Part shown: piece after piece, positions 18,158 through 26,994 of the stretch
Numbering within the stretch: position 1 is the first letter of the stretch
Layout of the letters: every line of letters begins with the position of its first letter
Assembly (NCBI RefSeq): GCF_021353235.1
Contig: NZ_JAJTWT010000010.1
Location: 62,001 to 126,000, forward strand
DNA length: 64,000 nt
Source: Pelomonas caseinilytica
GTDB lineage: Bacteria; Pseudomonadota; Gammaproteobacteria; Burkholderiales; Burkholderiaceae_C
Direction: 5' to 3'
Program-made: the position numbers and the translations under genes
The notes under the pieces: model-generated
Databases searched by the model: none
What the model saw: only the letters and a program-made list of their open reading frames with translations
What the model was told of the DNA's origin: nothing

Positions 18158-20329
18158 TCACTTCACGAAACGCGCCAGCAGGCGGATGTAGTTGGTCTGG
18201 TAGCCGTTGGAGGGCTCGCTGATCGGCCAGGAGTTCAGCGGCCAGCCGTCGTTGAAGTCGAGGTAGGACTTCTGCGGCGGCTGGCCGTAGGGCGGCGTCG
18301 GGCGCGTGGAGCCGCAGGCCGACGAGATGCCGGGGCAGCGCGAGTCCCAGTCCCATTGGCCGTAGTTCGGGCCGCCGACGAGGTAGCCAGGAGCCGGGCC
18401 GTAGGTCGAGGTGGCGGCGCTGTCCCACTGTGCGCTGCCGTCGGCGAACCAGCTGTGGAAGATCTGGTTCACCGAGTTCTCGGCGCCGAAGCTCACCATG
18501 TTGGTCAGGTAGGCCTTGCCGAGCGGGTTCACGCCGTGCAGGTAGTGCAGGTAGTCGGCCGCCGCGTTGGACACCTGGTCGGCCGTGTGGCGGCTGATGC
18601 CGTAGTAGCTTTCCTCGGTGAACAGCGTGCCGGCGTTGGCCTTCACGGCATTGCTGCCCCAGGTGTAGCTGTCGATGTAGGCGCGGTAGGGGTCCTTCTG
18701 CGCGTCGACGGCGCCCCAGCCGCCGTAGTCGCTGCGGCCCCAGAGGTCGAGGAAGCGCGCGCGGATGGCGGAGGCGATGCTGGACGTGGCGCCCGGCAGG
18801 GCCGCGTAGTACAGCAGGTTGCGGGCGTTGCCGGCGTTGAAGGCCGAGAGATACCACGAGGCGAACATCGGCGCTTCGGTGTAGTGGGCGTCGACGTAGT
18901 CGCGGTAGGTGGTGTCGCCGGTGGCGGCAAACAGCTTGATGGCGGCGATCAGGCGCAGCTCCGCGCGGCCGGTGTCGTCGGTCTCCTGCTGGCCCGCGCC
19001 CAGGCCGCTGGTGCCGCTGGCGGCATCGTTGTTGCGGAAGATGACCTTGGGATTGGCCAGGGCCCAGGTCCAGGCGCGCTGGGCGCGCGACTTCAGGTCG
19101 GCGGCGTAGCTGGTCATGGCCGAGTTGTTGAGCGCCCCGAAGACCTTGGCGCCTTCGGCGTAGGCGGCGGCAGCAGCCAGCGTGGCCGAGGTGCTGGCGT
19201 CGCCGTAGTAGCTGGGCGCCGTGGCCGCCGACGGCGGGCTGGCGCTGGCCAGTCCGACGATGGACAGCACCGAGCCGTCGCTGTTCTGCATGCGCACCAG
19301 CCAGTCGAGCCCCCACTTGGCCTCGTCGAGGATGTCGGGGATGCCGTTGTAGGACTCGGGGATGTTGAAGTCGTCGGTGAAGACCGTGGGGTTCTGGAGA
19401 TAGGCCTCCATCAGGTCCTGGGCATAGGCCGCCGCCCAGCTGGTGTACTTGTTGAAGTCGCCGGCATCGAACCAGCCACCGCGCAGGTCGCGGGCCGTGT
19501 TGGCGTTGTTGGGGTCGAGGAAGCGCCGCGCCTGCGAGTCCTGGCCGGCCTTGAGGTGGCTGGCGCCGTCGGCCCAGCCGGCACCGGCGTTGCTGGCGCT
19601 CTTGGCCTGGCCGGCACGCTGGTAGAAGAACATGCGCACGGCCTGGATCAGCACGTTGCGGTAGAGGTTGTCGCCGATCTCGAAGCGTGCCGAGCGCTGG
19701 TTGGCCGTGGGGTCGACGATTTCGTAGGTGCCCGGCGTGGTGATGCTGCTGAAGTCGAAGGTCCAGACCTGGTCGCCCGAGGACGCGTCGGTCTGCAGGC
19801 CGTTCCAGTCCTGCGGCCAGGCGGTGTAGACGACCGCGCCGGTGGCGGAGTTCACCACCTGCAACTGCTGGGGCCAGTAGCTCTGGTTGCTGTCGTAGCC
19901 GACCTTGGGGAAGCGCAGCACGGCCACCTTGCGCATGGTGGGCAGGTAGCCGAACTGGTCGACCATGATGAACTTGCCGGCATTGGCAGCCATGGCCGGC
20001 CAGACCGTGAAGTTGAAGGCCTGGGTGCTCTTGGCGCCGCAGCTGTTGGTGTAGGTGGCCGTGGCCGTGCAGGTCGCCGTGAGCTTGAGCGTCTGCTCGC
20101 GCGCGCTGCCCGAGGCGCCGCAGCCGCTCCACGACCAGCTGCCGGAGATCGGCTGCGGGCCGAGCACGACGCGCGAGCCCGCGTTCAGCGACGCCGAGGC
20201 CTTGCTGGCCCAGGATGTCGTTCCGTTGATGTTGAGATAGGGCGTGATGGCCGTGGGCTGGCATGTCTGCGCCCAGGCGGGCGCTCCCAACGCGACGGCT
20301 GCAAGCAGCAGTCCATTCTTGATGTCCAC
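18158..20329 (-). CDS. GH9 endoglucanase with N-terminal Cys-rich module
   Basis: Secreted inverting endo-beta-1,4-glucanase, about 723 residues. After the signal peptide (LLLAAVALGAPAWA) comes an 88-residue module (23-110) with four cysteines and the motif VLGPQPISGSWSWSGCG; the GH5 protein at 48021 carries the same module. A CelD_N-like immunoglobulin domain (FIMVDQFGYLP, about 118-215) and the GH9 barrel follow, with catalytic Asp288 and Asp291 in FDAGDFNKY and the acid Glu705 in SEPSNGYQTNYI. The GTG at 20329 is the likely start, since AAGGAGACAA directly precedes it; ATG 20359 is an alternative. It is convergent with the preceding gene and has a FadR-type operator 33 bp upstream. GH9 enzymes cut cellulose or xyloglucan backbones. 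Confidence 0.92.
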   Translation of the reverse strand: MDIKNGLLLAAVALGAPAWAQTCQPTAITPYLNINGTTSWASKASASLNAGSRVVLGPQPISGSWSWSGCGASGSAREQTLKLTATCTATATYTNSCGAKSTQAFNFTVWPAMAANAGKFIMVDQFGYLPTMRKVAVLRFPKVGYDSNQSYWPQQLQVVNSATGAVVYTAWPQDWNGLQTDASSGDQVWTFDFSSITTPGTYEIVDPTANQRSARFEIGDNLYRNVLIQAVRMFFYQRAGQAKSASNAGAGWADGASHLKAGQDSQARRFLDPNNANTARDLRGGWFDAGDFNKYTSWAAAYAQDLMEAYLQNPTVFTDDFNIPESYNGIPDILDEAKWGLDWLVRMQNSDGSVLSIVGLASASPPSAATAPSYYGDASTSATLAAAAAYAEGAKVFGALNNSAMTSYAADLKSRAQRAWTWALANPKVIFRNNDAASGTSGLGAGQQETDDTGRAELRLIAAIKLFAATGDTTYRDYVDAHYTEAPMFASWYLSAFNAGNARNLLYYAALPGATSSIASAIRARFLDLWGRSDYGGWGAVDAQKDPYRAYIDSYTWGSNAVKANAGTLFTEESYYGISRHTADQVSNAAADYLHYLHGVNPLGKAYLTNMVSFGAENSVNQIFHSWFADGSAQWDSAATSTYGPAPGYLVGGPNYGQWDWDSRCPGISSACGSTRPTPPYGQPPQKSYLDFNDGWPLNSWPISEPSNGYQTNYIRLLARFVK

Positions 20330-20361
20330 TTTTGTCTCCTTGGATTTGTCGAACGGCATCG

Positions 20362-20372
20362 TGGTCAGACCA
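20362..20372. promoter_or_regulatory. FadR-type operator upstream of GH9
   Basis: Perfect dyad TGGTCAGACCA, centre 20367, 33 bp upstream of the GTG of the GH9 gene on the minus strand. Confidence 0.75.
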
Positions 20373-20427
20373 AAATGCCGACGCAGCTTAAGTGGCCGCC
20401 GCCATCCCGAGGGGAGAGGGTTTACGC

Positions 20428-20482
20428 TGGCCAGACCAAATTTGTCACAAAGCCAACAGGTCCGACCAGTTTGGTCAGTCCA
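20428..20482. promoter_or_regulatory. FadR-type operator triplet in the GH9/ABC intergenic region
   Basis: TGGCCAGACCA (20428-20438), AGGTCCGACCA (20458-20468) and TGGTCAGTCCA (20472-20482). Centre spacing is 30 and then 14 bp, identical to the triplet at 42119-42173. All lie in the 250-bp divergent region between the GH9 gene and the ABC importer. Confidence 0.75.
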
Positions 20483-20513
20483 ATTTACCGAACGCACCAG
20501 CTCGGGTATTTAC

Positions 20514-20554
20514 TGGTCAGACCAAAACCATTTTGTGGCAAAGTGGCATGACCG
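20514..20554. promoter_or_regulatory. FadR-type operator pair upstream of the second ABC importer
   Basis: TGGTCAGACCA (20514-20524) and TGGCATGACCG (20544-20554), centres 30 bp apart, joined by a stretch containing GTGGCAAAG that also occurs before the GH35 gene. The second site ends 25 bp before the ATG at 20580. Confidence 0.75.
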
Positions 20555-20579
20555 CTAACCCTGTCTGCTCCTCCGTTCG

Positions 20580-22142
20580 ATGACCATCTCCCCTTGCGCT
20601 GACCCGGCCGTGCCGCTGTTGCGCATGCAAGGCGTCAGCAAGCGCTTCGACAACGTCGTGGCGCTGGCGGGCGTGGCGCTGGACGTGCGGCGCGGCGAGG
20701 TGCACGCCATCTGCGGCGAGAACGGCGCCGGCAAGTCCACGCTGATGAAGATCCTCAGCGGCGTCTACGCGCCCGACGAGGGCGAGATCCGCATCGACGG
20801 CACGCCGGTGAGCATCGCCGGGCTGCAGAAGGCCCAGGCCCTGGGCATCGTCATGATCCACCAGGAGCTCAACCTGGTGCCCCACCTCAGCGTGGCCGAG
20901 AACATCTGGCTGGGCCGCGAGCCGCGGCGCGGCTGGTTCGTCGACCGCGAGCGCCAGCGCGACGGCGCCCGCGCCTGCCTGCAGCGCCTGGGCGTGGACA
21001 TCGACCCCGACGCCGAGGTGTCGACCCTGTCCATCGCCCAGCAGCAGATGGTGGAGATCGCCAAGGCCCTGTCCATGCAGGCCCGGCTGCTCATCATGGA
21101 CGAGCCGACCTCCTCGCTCGGCGAGGCCGACGCCGCCCGCATGCTGCGGGTGGTGCAGGACCTCAAGCGCGAAGGCGTCGGCATCCTCTACATCTCGCAC
21201 CGGCTGGACGAACTGGACCACATCGTCGACCGCGTCACGGTGCTGCGCGACGGCCAGTACATCGCCACCCTGGACTGGGCTGCGACCAGCATCCCCGAGA
21301 TCGTCGGCCTGATGGTGGGCCGCGAACTCAACCAGCAGTTCCCTCCGCCCACGCGCCAGCCCGGCCAGGAAGTGGTGCTGAAGGTGAGCGGCCTGCGGCG
21401 CGACGGCGTCTTCGGGCCGGTCGACTTCGAGCTGCGCCGCGGCGAGATCCTGGGCTTCGCCGGCCTCGTCGGCGCGGGCCGCACGGAGGTGGCGCGCGCC
21501 CTGTTCGGGGCCGACCCCGTCGACGCCGGGCGGGTCGAACTCGCCGGCCAGGGCGTCAGCCTGCGCTCGCCGCGCGACGCCATCGCCGCCGGCATCGCCT
21601 ACGTCTCGGAGGACCGCAAGGCCCACGGCCTGGCGGTGAAGATGAGCGTGGCCCACAACATCACGCTGGCCAACCTGGGCGCCGTGTCCAGCCGCCTCGG
21701 CTTCATCGACGCCACCCGCGAGCGCGAGACGGCCGAGCACTACATCCAGCGCCTGGGCATCCGCACACCGTCGCCCGCACAGGTCGCCCGGCTGCTCTCG
21801 GGCGGCAACCAGCAGAAGATCGTCATCGCCAAGTGGCTGTTCCGCCAGGCGCGGGTCATCCTCTTCGACGAGCCCACGCGCGGCATCGACGTCGGCGCCC
21901 GCTACGCCATCTACCAGTTGATGGACGAGTTGGCCGCGTCGGGCATCGGCGTCATCATGATCAGCTCCGACCTGCCGGAGATCATGGGCCTGACCGACCG
22001 CGTCGCCGTCTTCCGCCAGGGGCGGCTCGCCGCCATGCTGGAGACCCGCCACTGCAGCCAGCAGCACATCATGCACCACGCCTCGGTCGGCCCGGCCGAG
22101 GCCTCGGCGCCGCCCGCAGCGGCCCTCTCGATTCCCTCATGA
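20580..22142 (+). CDS. Sugar ABC importer ATP-binding protein (CUT2), probably L-fucose
   Basis: Double ATPase of 520 residues, RbsA/XylG type. The N-terminal half shows GENGAGKSTLMKILSG, HQELNLVPHLS and LLIMDEPTSSL; the C-terminal half shows LVGAGRTEVARALFG, LSGGNQQKIVIAKW and LFDEPTRGIDVG. It is the first gene of the operon that encodes a permease, a binding protein and the upper L-fucose pathway, so L-fucose (and perhaps L-galactose) is the most likely cargo; this is inferred from gene order, not from the ATPase. The stop overlaps the permease start as ATGA. Two FadR-type operators precede it. Confidence 0.92.
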   Translation: MTISPCADPAVPLLRMQGVSKRFDNVVALAGVALDVRRGEVHAICGENGAGKSTLMKILSGVYAPDEGEIRIDGTPVSIAGLQKAQALGIVMIHQELNLVPHLSVAENIWLGREPRRGWFVDRERQRDGARACLQRLGVDIDPDAEVSTLSIAQQQMVEIAKALSMQARLLIMDEPTSSLGEADAARMLRVVQDLKREGVGILYISHRLDELDHIVDRVTVLRDGQYIATLDWAATSIPEIVGLMVGRELNQQFPPPTRQPGQEVVLKVSGLRRDGVFGPVDFELRRGEILGFAGLVGAGRTEVARALFGADPVDAGRVELAGQGVSLRSPRDAIAAGIAYVSEDRKAHGLAVKMSVAHNITLANLGAVSSRLGFIDATRERETAEHYIQRLGIRTPSPAQVARLLSGGNQQKIVIAKWLFRQARVILFDEPTRGIDVGARYAIYQLMDELAASGIGVIMISSDLPEIMGLTDRVAVFRQGRLAAMLETRHCSQQHIMHHASVGPAEASAPPAAALSIPS

Positions 22143-23122
22143 ACGACCGCCAGAAAGACCTCATCCAGAAGTTCGCCGCGCTGGCCGGGCTGCTCATCCT
22201 GATCCTCGTGTTCTCGATGACGAGCAGCGCCTTCTTCAGCCTCGGCAACGCCATGACCGTGGCCCTGCAGGTGACGTCCATCGTCTACCTCGGCATCGGC
22301 GCCACCTTCGTCATCCTGACCGGCGGCATCGACCTCTCGGTGGGTTCCGTGCTGGCGCTGTCGGGGGTGGTGGCGGGGCTGCTGGTCAAGGCCGGCCTGC
22401 CGGTGGCGCCGGCTTTTGTCCTGGGCATCGTCGTCGGCGGCCTGTGCGGCGCCGTCAACGGCCTGTGCGTCACCCGGCTCAAGCTGCCGCCCTTCATCGC
22501 GACGCTGGGCATGATGCTGGTGGCACGGGGCCTCGCGCTGCAGCTGACCGACGCCCGCGCCGTGTCGGGCCTGGGCGAGGCCTTCGGCACGCTCGGCAAC
22601 GGTGCCCTGTGGCGCATCGAGGAGATCGACGAGCAGGGCTTCCCCAACGTCGTCTTCCCCGGCATCCCCTATCCAGTGCTGCTGATGGTGGTGCTGGCCA
22701 TCGTCGCGGGCATCCTGCTGCGCCGCACGACGCTCGGCCGCCACATCCACGCCGTTGGCTCCAACGGCGAAGCCGCGCGGCTGTCGGGCGTGAACGTCAA
22801 CCGCGTCTCGATGTTCGCCTACGTCACCTCCGGCGCCCTGGCCGGCCTGGCCGGCTGCGTGCTGATGTCGCGCCTGGTGACGGCCCAGCCCAACGAGGGC
22901 GTCATGTACGAACTCGACGCCATCGCCGCGGCCGTCATCGGCGGCACTTCGCTCATCGGCGGCGTGGGCACCATCTCCGGCACGCTCATCGGCGCCTTCG
23001 TCATCGGCATCCTGCGCAACGGGCTGAACATGAACGGCGTTTCGTCCTTCACCCAGCAGATCATCATCGGCGGGGTCATCCTCGTCACCGTCTGGATCGA
23101 CCAACTCCGCAACCGGCGCTGA
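22139..23122 (+). CDS. Sugar ABC importer permease (CUT2)
   Basis: Inner-membrane permease of 327 residues, RbsC-like, with about nine hydrophobic segments. Typical family motifs are TGGIDLSVGSVLALSGV, FIATLGMMLVARGLALQ, GSNGEAARLSGVNV, AAAVIGGTSLIGGVGTISGTLIG and LRNGLNMNGVSSF. It overlaps the ATPase stop by 4 bases and precedes the binding-protein gene by 28 bp. Substrate assignment (L-fucose) rests on the operon. Confidence 0.92.
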   Translation: MNDRQKDLIQKFAALAGLLILILVFSMTSSAFFSLGNAMTVALQVTSIVYLGIGATFVILTGGIDLSVGSVLALSGVVAGLLVKAGLPVAPAFVLGIVVGGLCGAVNGLCVTRLKLPPFIATLGMMLVARGLALQLTDARAVSGLGEAFGTLGNGALWRIEEIDEQGFPNVVFPGIPYPVLLMVVLAIVAGILLRRTTLGRHIHAVGSNGEAARLSGVNVNRVSMFAYVTSGALAGLAGCVLMSRLVTAQPNEGVMYELDAIAAAVIGGTSLIGGVGTISGTLIGAFVIGILRNGLNMNGVSSFTQQIIIGGVILVTVWIDQLRNRR

Positions 23123-23150
23123 AGACCGGCTTCCCCTCAGGAGACAAGAT

Positions 23151-24092
23151 ATGCAACGTTCCCTGCGCCTCGCACTGCTGAGCGCCAGCCTGGCCCTGAT
23201 CGGCTCGACGACCCAGGCCGGCGAGATCGCCGTCATCGTCAAGACCACCAACTCCACCTTCTGGCAGAACGTCAACAAGGGCGCCGAGGCCGGCATGAAG
23301 GAAGTCGCGGGCCACACCATGACCTTCTCCGGCCCGGCCAGCGAGTCCGCCATCGCCGACCAGGTCAACCTGGTCGAGAACGCCGTCAACCGCCGCGTCG
23401 CCGGCATCGTGCTCGCACCGTCCGACCCGGACGCCCTGGTTCCCGCCATCAAGAAGGCCTGGGAGGCGCGCATCCCCGTCGTGCTGATCGACTCGCAGGT
23501 GTCCGAGGCCGGCAAGGCCTACTACCAGTCCTTCCTCACGACCGACAACCGCGCCGCCGGCGAGCTCTGCGCCAAGGAGCTGATCGCCAAGGTGGGCACG
23601 ACGGGCAAGGTGGCCGTCATGTCCTACGTCGCCGGCGCGGGCTCGGAGGTAGGCCGCGTGGGGGCCTTCACCAGCTACCTCAAGGCCCATTCCAAGCTGG
23701 AGATCGTCGGGCCGTTCTACTCGCAGTCGCAGATGGCGACGGCCTTGAACCAGACCACCGACGTGCTCGCTGCCCACCGCGACCTGAAGGCCATCTTCGG
23801 CGCCAACGAGCCCACTGCCGTCGGCATGGGCCGTGCCCTGGTACAGAGCGGGCGCGCCGGCAAGGTGGTGGCCATCGGCTTCGACGGCAACCAGGACCTG
23901 CAGAAGTTCGTCGACGACGGCACGCTCGCCGGCATCGCCGTGCAGGGCTCCTACCAGATGGGCTACCTGGGCGTGAAGACCGTGCAGGACGTGCTGCAGA
24001 AGAAGCCGGTGCCCAAGTTCCGCGACACGGGCGTCGTCTGGGTCACCAAGGGCAACCTGAAATCCGCCGAGGCCAAGGCGGTCCTGTACTGA
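23151..24092 (+). CDS. Periplasmic sugar-binding protein of the second ABC importer
   Basis: Ribose-type binding protein of 313 residues with a signal peptide (LALLSASLALIGSTTQA). Features of the Peripla_BP_4 fold include VNLVENAVNRRVAGIVLAPS, IPVVLIDSQV, LTTDNRAAGELCAKELI and FGANEPTAVGMGRALV. The ATG follows CAGGAGACAAGAT, a strong ribosome binding site. Its stop touches the next frame, and fucose dehydrogenase, lactonase and mutarotase follow, which suggests L-fucose as ligand. Confidence 0.92.
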   Translation: MQRSLRLALLSASLALIGSTTQAGEIAVIVKTTNSTFWQNVNKGAEAGMKEVAGHTMTFSGPASESAIADQVNLVENAVNRRVAGIVLAPSDPDALVPAIKKAWEARIPVVLIDSQVSEAGKAYYQSFLTTDNRAAGELCAKELIAKVGTTGKVAVMSYVAGAGSEVGRVGAFTSYLKAHSKLEIVGPFYSQSQMATALNQTTDVLAAHRDLKAIFGANEPTAVGMGRALVQSGRAGKVVAIGFDGNQDLQKFVDDGTLAGIAVQGSYQMGYLGVKTVQDVLQKKPVPKFRDTGVVWVTKGNLKSAEAKAVLY

Positions 24093-24122
24093 ATGTGTGC
24101 CAGACGACCGTCCCTCCTGCGC

Positions 24123-25145
24123 ATGAACAAGTTCGCCAGCCGTCCCCTGGGCCGCACCGGCCTGCGCCTGAGCACCCTGGGCCTGGGTGCCGCGGCGCTG
24201 GCCGGGCTGTATGACCGCGTCGACGGCGCGACCGCCGCGGCCACGTTGCAGGCGGCCTGGGACGAGGATCTGCGCTTCATCGACACGGCGCCCTTCTACG
24301 GCTACACCCGCAGCGAACGCCGCGTCGGCGCCTTTCTCGAGGGGCGGCGCCGCGCCGCCTACCTGCTGTCCACCAAGGTTGGCCGGCTGATGGTGCACGA
24401 CCACGGCGTGCAATGCGGCAGCGACGGCTGGGCCGATCCCCTGCCCTTCCGGCCGGTCTACGACTACAGCCACGCCGGCGTCATGCGCTCCTTCGAGGAC
24501 AGCCTGCTGCGCCTGGGCGTGCAGCGCATCGACATCCTCCTGGTGCACGACATCGGCCGCCTGACGCATGGCGAGCAGCACGCGGTCCACTGGCGGGCCC
24601 TGACCGAGGGCGGCGGCTTTCGCGCGCTGGAGGAACTGCGCAGCCAGGGCCTGGTGCGTGCCATTGGCCTGGGCGTCAACGAATGGGAGGTCGCACAGGA
24701 GGCCCTCGCCGCCGCGCCGCTGGACTGCGTGCTGCTGGCCGGCCGCTACACCCTGCTCGAACAAGGCGCCCTGCCCTTCCTGGACCGCTGCGCCGCGGCC
24801 GGCGTGGGCGTCATCATCGGCGGCCCCTTCAACTCCGGCCTGCTCGCCGGGCAGGCCAAGTACAACTACGGCAGCGTGCCGCCCGAGGTCATGGCCCGCG
24901 CCCGCTCGCTGGCGGCGGCCTGCGCCGAGTTCGAGGTCCCGCTGGAGGCCGCGGCCCTGGCCTTCCCCCTGGCCCACCCCGCCGTCGCCAGCGTGCTGGT
25001 GGGCATGCGCTCGCCCGAGCAGGTGCGCGCCAATGCCGGCTGGGTGCGGCGCCCGCTGCCGGCCGAGCTCTGGCCGGCCCTGCGTGCCCGTGGCCTCGTC
25101 CACCCCGACGCGCCGCTGCCCACGGGCAGCTTCAAGGAGGGCTGA
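24123..25145 (+). CDS. Aldo/keto reductase, probable L-fucose (L-galactose) 1-dehydrogenase
   Basis: NAD(P)-dependent aldo/keto reductase of 340 residues, family of D-threo-aldose 1-dehydrogenases that oxidise L-fucose to L-fucono-lactone and commonly also accept L-galactose. The catalytic tetrad is visible: Asp54 and Tyr59 in DTAPFYGY, Lys85 in STKVG and His142 in LLVHDIG. The typical N-terminus RPLGRTGLRLSTLGLG fits the ATG at 24123; an in-frame ATG at 24093 abutting the previous stop is possible but adds ten non-family residues. The stop overlaps the lactonase start as TGATG. It opens the fucose-oxidising part of the operon. Confidence 0.87.
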   Translation: MNKFASRPLGRTGLRLSTLGLGAAALAGLYDRVDGATAAATLQAAWDEDLRFIDTAPFYGYTRSERRVGAFLEGRRRAAYLLSTKVGRLMVHDHGVQCGSDGWADPLPFRPVYDYSHAGVMRSFEDSLLRLGVQRIDILLVHDIGRLTHGEQHAVHWRALTEGGGFRALEELRSQGLVRAIGLGVNEWEVAQEALAAAPLDCVLLAGRYTLLEQGALPFLDRCAAAGVGVIIGGPFNSGLLAGQAKYNYGSVPPEVMARARSLAAACAEFEVPLEAAALAFPLAHPAVASVLVGMRSPEQVRANAGWVRRPLPAELWPALRARGLVHPDAPLPTGSFKEG

Positions 25146-25990
25146 TGAAGGTCGACGCCCACCAGCATTTCTGGCGCCTGGCTGACCGCCAGGGCCAATG
25201 GCCCCCCGCGTCGCTGGAGGCCATCCATCGCGACTTCGGCCCGGCGGACCTGGCGCCGCATCTGCGCGCCGCCGGCATCGACGCCACCGTGCTCGTGCAG
25301 TCCCTGCCCAGCGTCGCCGACACGCACTGGATGCTGTCCGTCGCCGACGCCACGCCCTGGGTGCTCGGCGTCGTCGGCTGGGTGGACTTCAAGGCGCCGG
25401 ACGCCGCCGGGCAGATCGAGGCCCTGGCGCGGCATCCGCGGCTCAAGGGCCTGCGGCCCATGCTGCAGGACCTGCCGGACGACGACTGGATCGCCGACCC
25501 GGCCTGCGACGCCGCGGCCCGGGCCATGCAGCGCCACGGCCTGGTCTTCGACGCCCTGGTGCTGCCGCGCCAGTTGCGCGCCCTGGCGCGTTTCGCGCAT
25601 CGCCATCCCGAGCTGTCCCTGGTCATCGACCACGGCGCCAAGCCCTTCATCGCCCGCGGTGAGATCGAGCCCTGGCTCAGCGACATGGCCGCGCTGGCCG
25701 CCATGCCCCAGGTGCACTGCAAAGTCTCGGGCCTGCTGACCGAGGCCGGCGAACGCCGCGATGCCGAGGCCCTGCTGCCCTATGTGCAGGCCCTGTGGGC
25801 GCTGTTCGGCCCGCGGCGCCTGCTCTGGGGCAGCGACTGGCCCGTGCTCGAACTGGCCGCCGACTACGCCGCCTGGTGGCGCCTGGCCCACGACCTGGCC
25901 CGCCGACTCCATCCACTTCCCCAGCCGGACGACCTACGTGCGCTCTTCGGGGGCAATGCCGCTCGCCTCTATCACCTCGCTCCATGCTGA
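25145..25990 (+). CDS. Amidohydrolase-family sugar lactonase (probable L-fuconolactonase)
   Basis: Metal-dependent hydrolase of 281 residues (amidohydrolase 2 family), hydrolysing L-fucono- and probably L-galactono-lactone to the acid. It begins with the metal-binding HxH motif (VDAHQHFW), has LSLVIDHGAKP and HCKVSGLLTEA in the barrel, and ends with RLLWGSDWPV, the family's terminal Asp signature. It shares one base with the preceding dehydrogenase stop and overlaps the next gene by 7 bases, so product hand-off is likely. Confidence 0.89.
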   Translation: MKVDAHQHFWRLADRQGQWPPASLEAIHRDFGPADLAPHLRAAGIDATVLVQSLPSVADTHWMLSVADATPWVLGVVGWVDFKAPDAAGQIEALARHPRLKGLRPMLQDLPDDDWIADPACDAAARAMQRHGLVFDALVLPRQLRALARFAHRHPELSLVIDHGAKPFIARGEIEPWLSDMAALAAMPQVHCKVSGLLTEAGERRDAEALLPYVQALWALFGPRRLLWGSDWPVLELAADYAAWWRLAHDLARRLHPLPQPDDLRALFGGNAARLYHLAPC

Positions 25991-26994
25991 CCGTCACCTG
26001 CGAATCCCCCGGCCATCTCGTCGCCCTCGACCGGCCCCGCCCCACGCGCCTGCCCGGCGAGGTGCTGCTGCGCGTCAAGCGCGTCGGCGTCTGCGGCACC
26101 GACCTGCACATCTTCACCGGCCACCAGCCCTACCTGGCCTACCCCCGCGTGATGGGCCATGAGCTTTCCGGCCTCGTCGAGGAGGCGGACGCCGGCAGCG
26201 GCCTCCAACCCGGCGATGCGGTCTACGTCATGCCCTATCTGTCCTGCGGTGAGTGCATCGCCTGCCGCCAGGGCAAGACCAACTGCTGCACGCGCATCCA
26301 GGTGCTCGGCGTGCATCGCGACGGCGCCTTCACCGAATACCTCAGCGTGCCCCGGCGCTTCGTCGGCAGGGCCGACGGCATCACGCTGGACCAGGCGGCC
26401 ATGCTCGAGTTCCTGGCCATCGGCGCCCATGCGGTGCGCCGCGGGGAGGTCCGGCCGGGCCAGCGCGTGCTCGTCGTCGGCGCCGGCCCCATCGGCCTGG
26501 GCGTCATGCTGTTCGCCAAACTGCGCGGCGCGGCGGTGACCGCCATCGACGGCCGCAAGGATCGCCTGGCCTTCGCCCGCGATCACCTCGGCGCCGACAG
26601 CATCGTGGCCCTGGGCGATGGCGACGAGGCCGAGCTGTCGCGCCAGACCGGCGGCGAGTTCTTCGACCTGGTCTTCGACGCCACCGGCAACCGCCAGGCC
26701 ATGGAGCGGGGGTTTCGCTTCATCGCCCATGGCGGGCGCTACGTGCTCGTGTCCATCGTGCAGGGCGAGCTGTCCTTCTCCGACCCGGAGTTCCACAAGC
26801 GCGAGGCGACGCTGCTGGGCAGCCGCAACGCGACGATCGAGGACTTCGAGACCGTGATGCGGGCCATGCGCGAAGGCCGGGTGCCCGATGCCGCCCTGGC
26901 CACGCACCGCCTGGCCCTGGCCGACGTGCCGACCGGCTTCCCCCGCCTGCTCGACCCGGGCGCGGGCGTGATCAAAGCCCTGGTCGAATGCTGA
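25984..26994 (+). CDS. lgoD: Zinc-dependent dehydrogenase, LgoD-like (L-galactonate 5-dehydrogenase)
   Basis: Medium-chain zinc dehydrogenase of 336 residues. From memory of E. coli LgoD (YjjN), which oxidises L-galactonate to D-tagaturonate, long blocks correspond: RVGVCGTDLH, YPRVMGHE, the structural-zinc cysteines in CGECIACRQGKTNCC, LGVHRDGAFTEYLSVP, VVGAGPIGLG and GELSFSDPEFHKREATLLG. The catalytic zinc ligands Cys37-region and His-Glu of GHE are present. It overlaps the lactonase by 7 bases (ATGCTGA), and the tagaturonate-reductase-like gene follows with the same 7-base overlap. Related RspB or L-gulonate dehydrogenases are less similar in these blocks. Function inferred from motifs and order; not proven. 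Confidence 0.8.
   Translation: MLTVTCESPGHLVALDRPRPTRLPGEVLLRVKRVGVCGTDLHIFTGHQPYLAYPRVMGHELSGLVEEADAGSGLQPGDAVYVMPYLSCGECIACRQGKTNCCTRIQVLGVHRDGAFTEYLSVPRRFVGRADGITLDQAAMLEFLAIGAHAVRRGEVRPGQRVLVVGAGPIGLGVMLFAKLRGAAVTAIDGRKDRLAFARDHLGADSIVALGDGDEAELSRQTGGEFFDLVFDATGNRQAMERGFRFIAHGGRYVLVSIVQGELSFSDPEFHKREATLLGSRNATIEDFETVMRAMREGRVPDAALATHRLALADVPTGFPRLLDPGAGVIKALVEC

Noticed and set aside
18098-20551. Large plus-strand open frame opposite the GH9 gene
   Set aside because: Antisense frame with Val/Gly/Ala-rich low-information sequence; the GH9 frame on the minus strand has signal peptide, module and catalytic residues.
20330-20580. CRISPR array suggested by repeated GGTCAGACC units
   Set aside because: Repeats are short dyads in a divergent promoter with irregular spacers and no cas genes nearby; they behave as operators.
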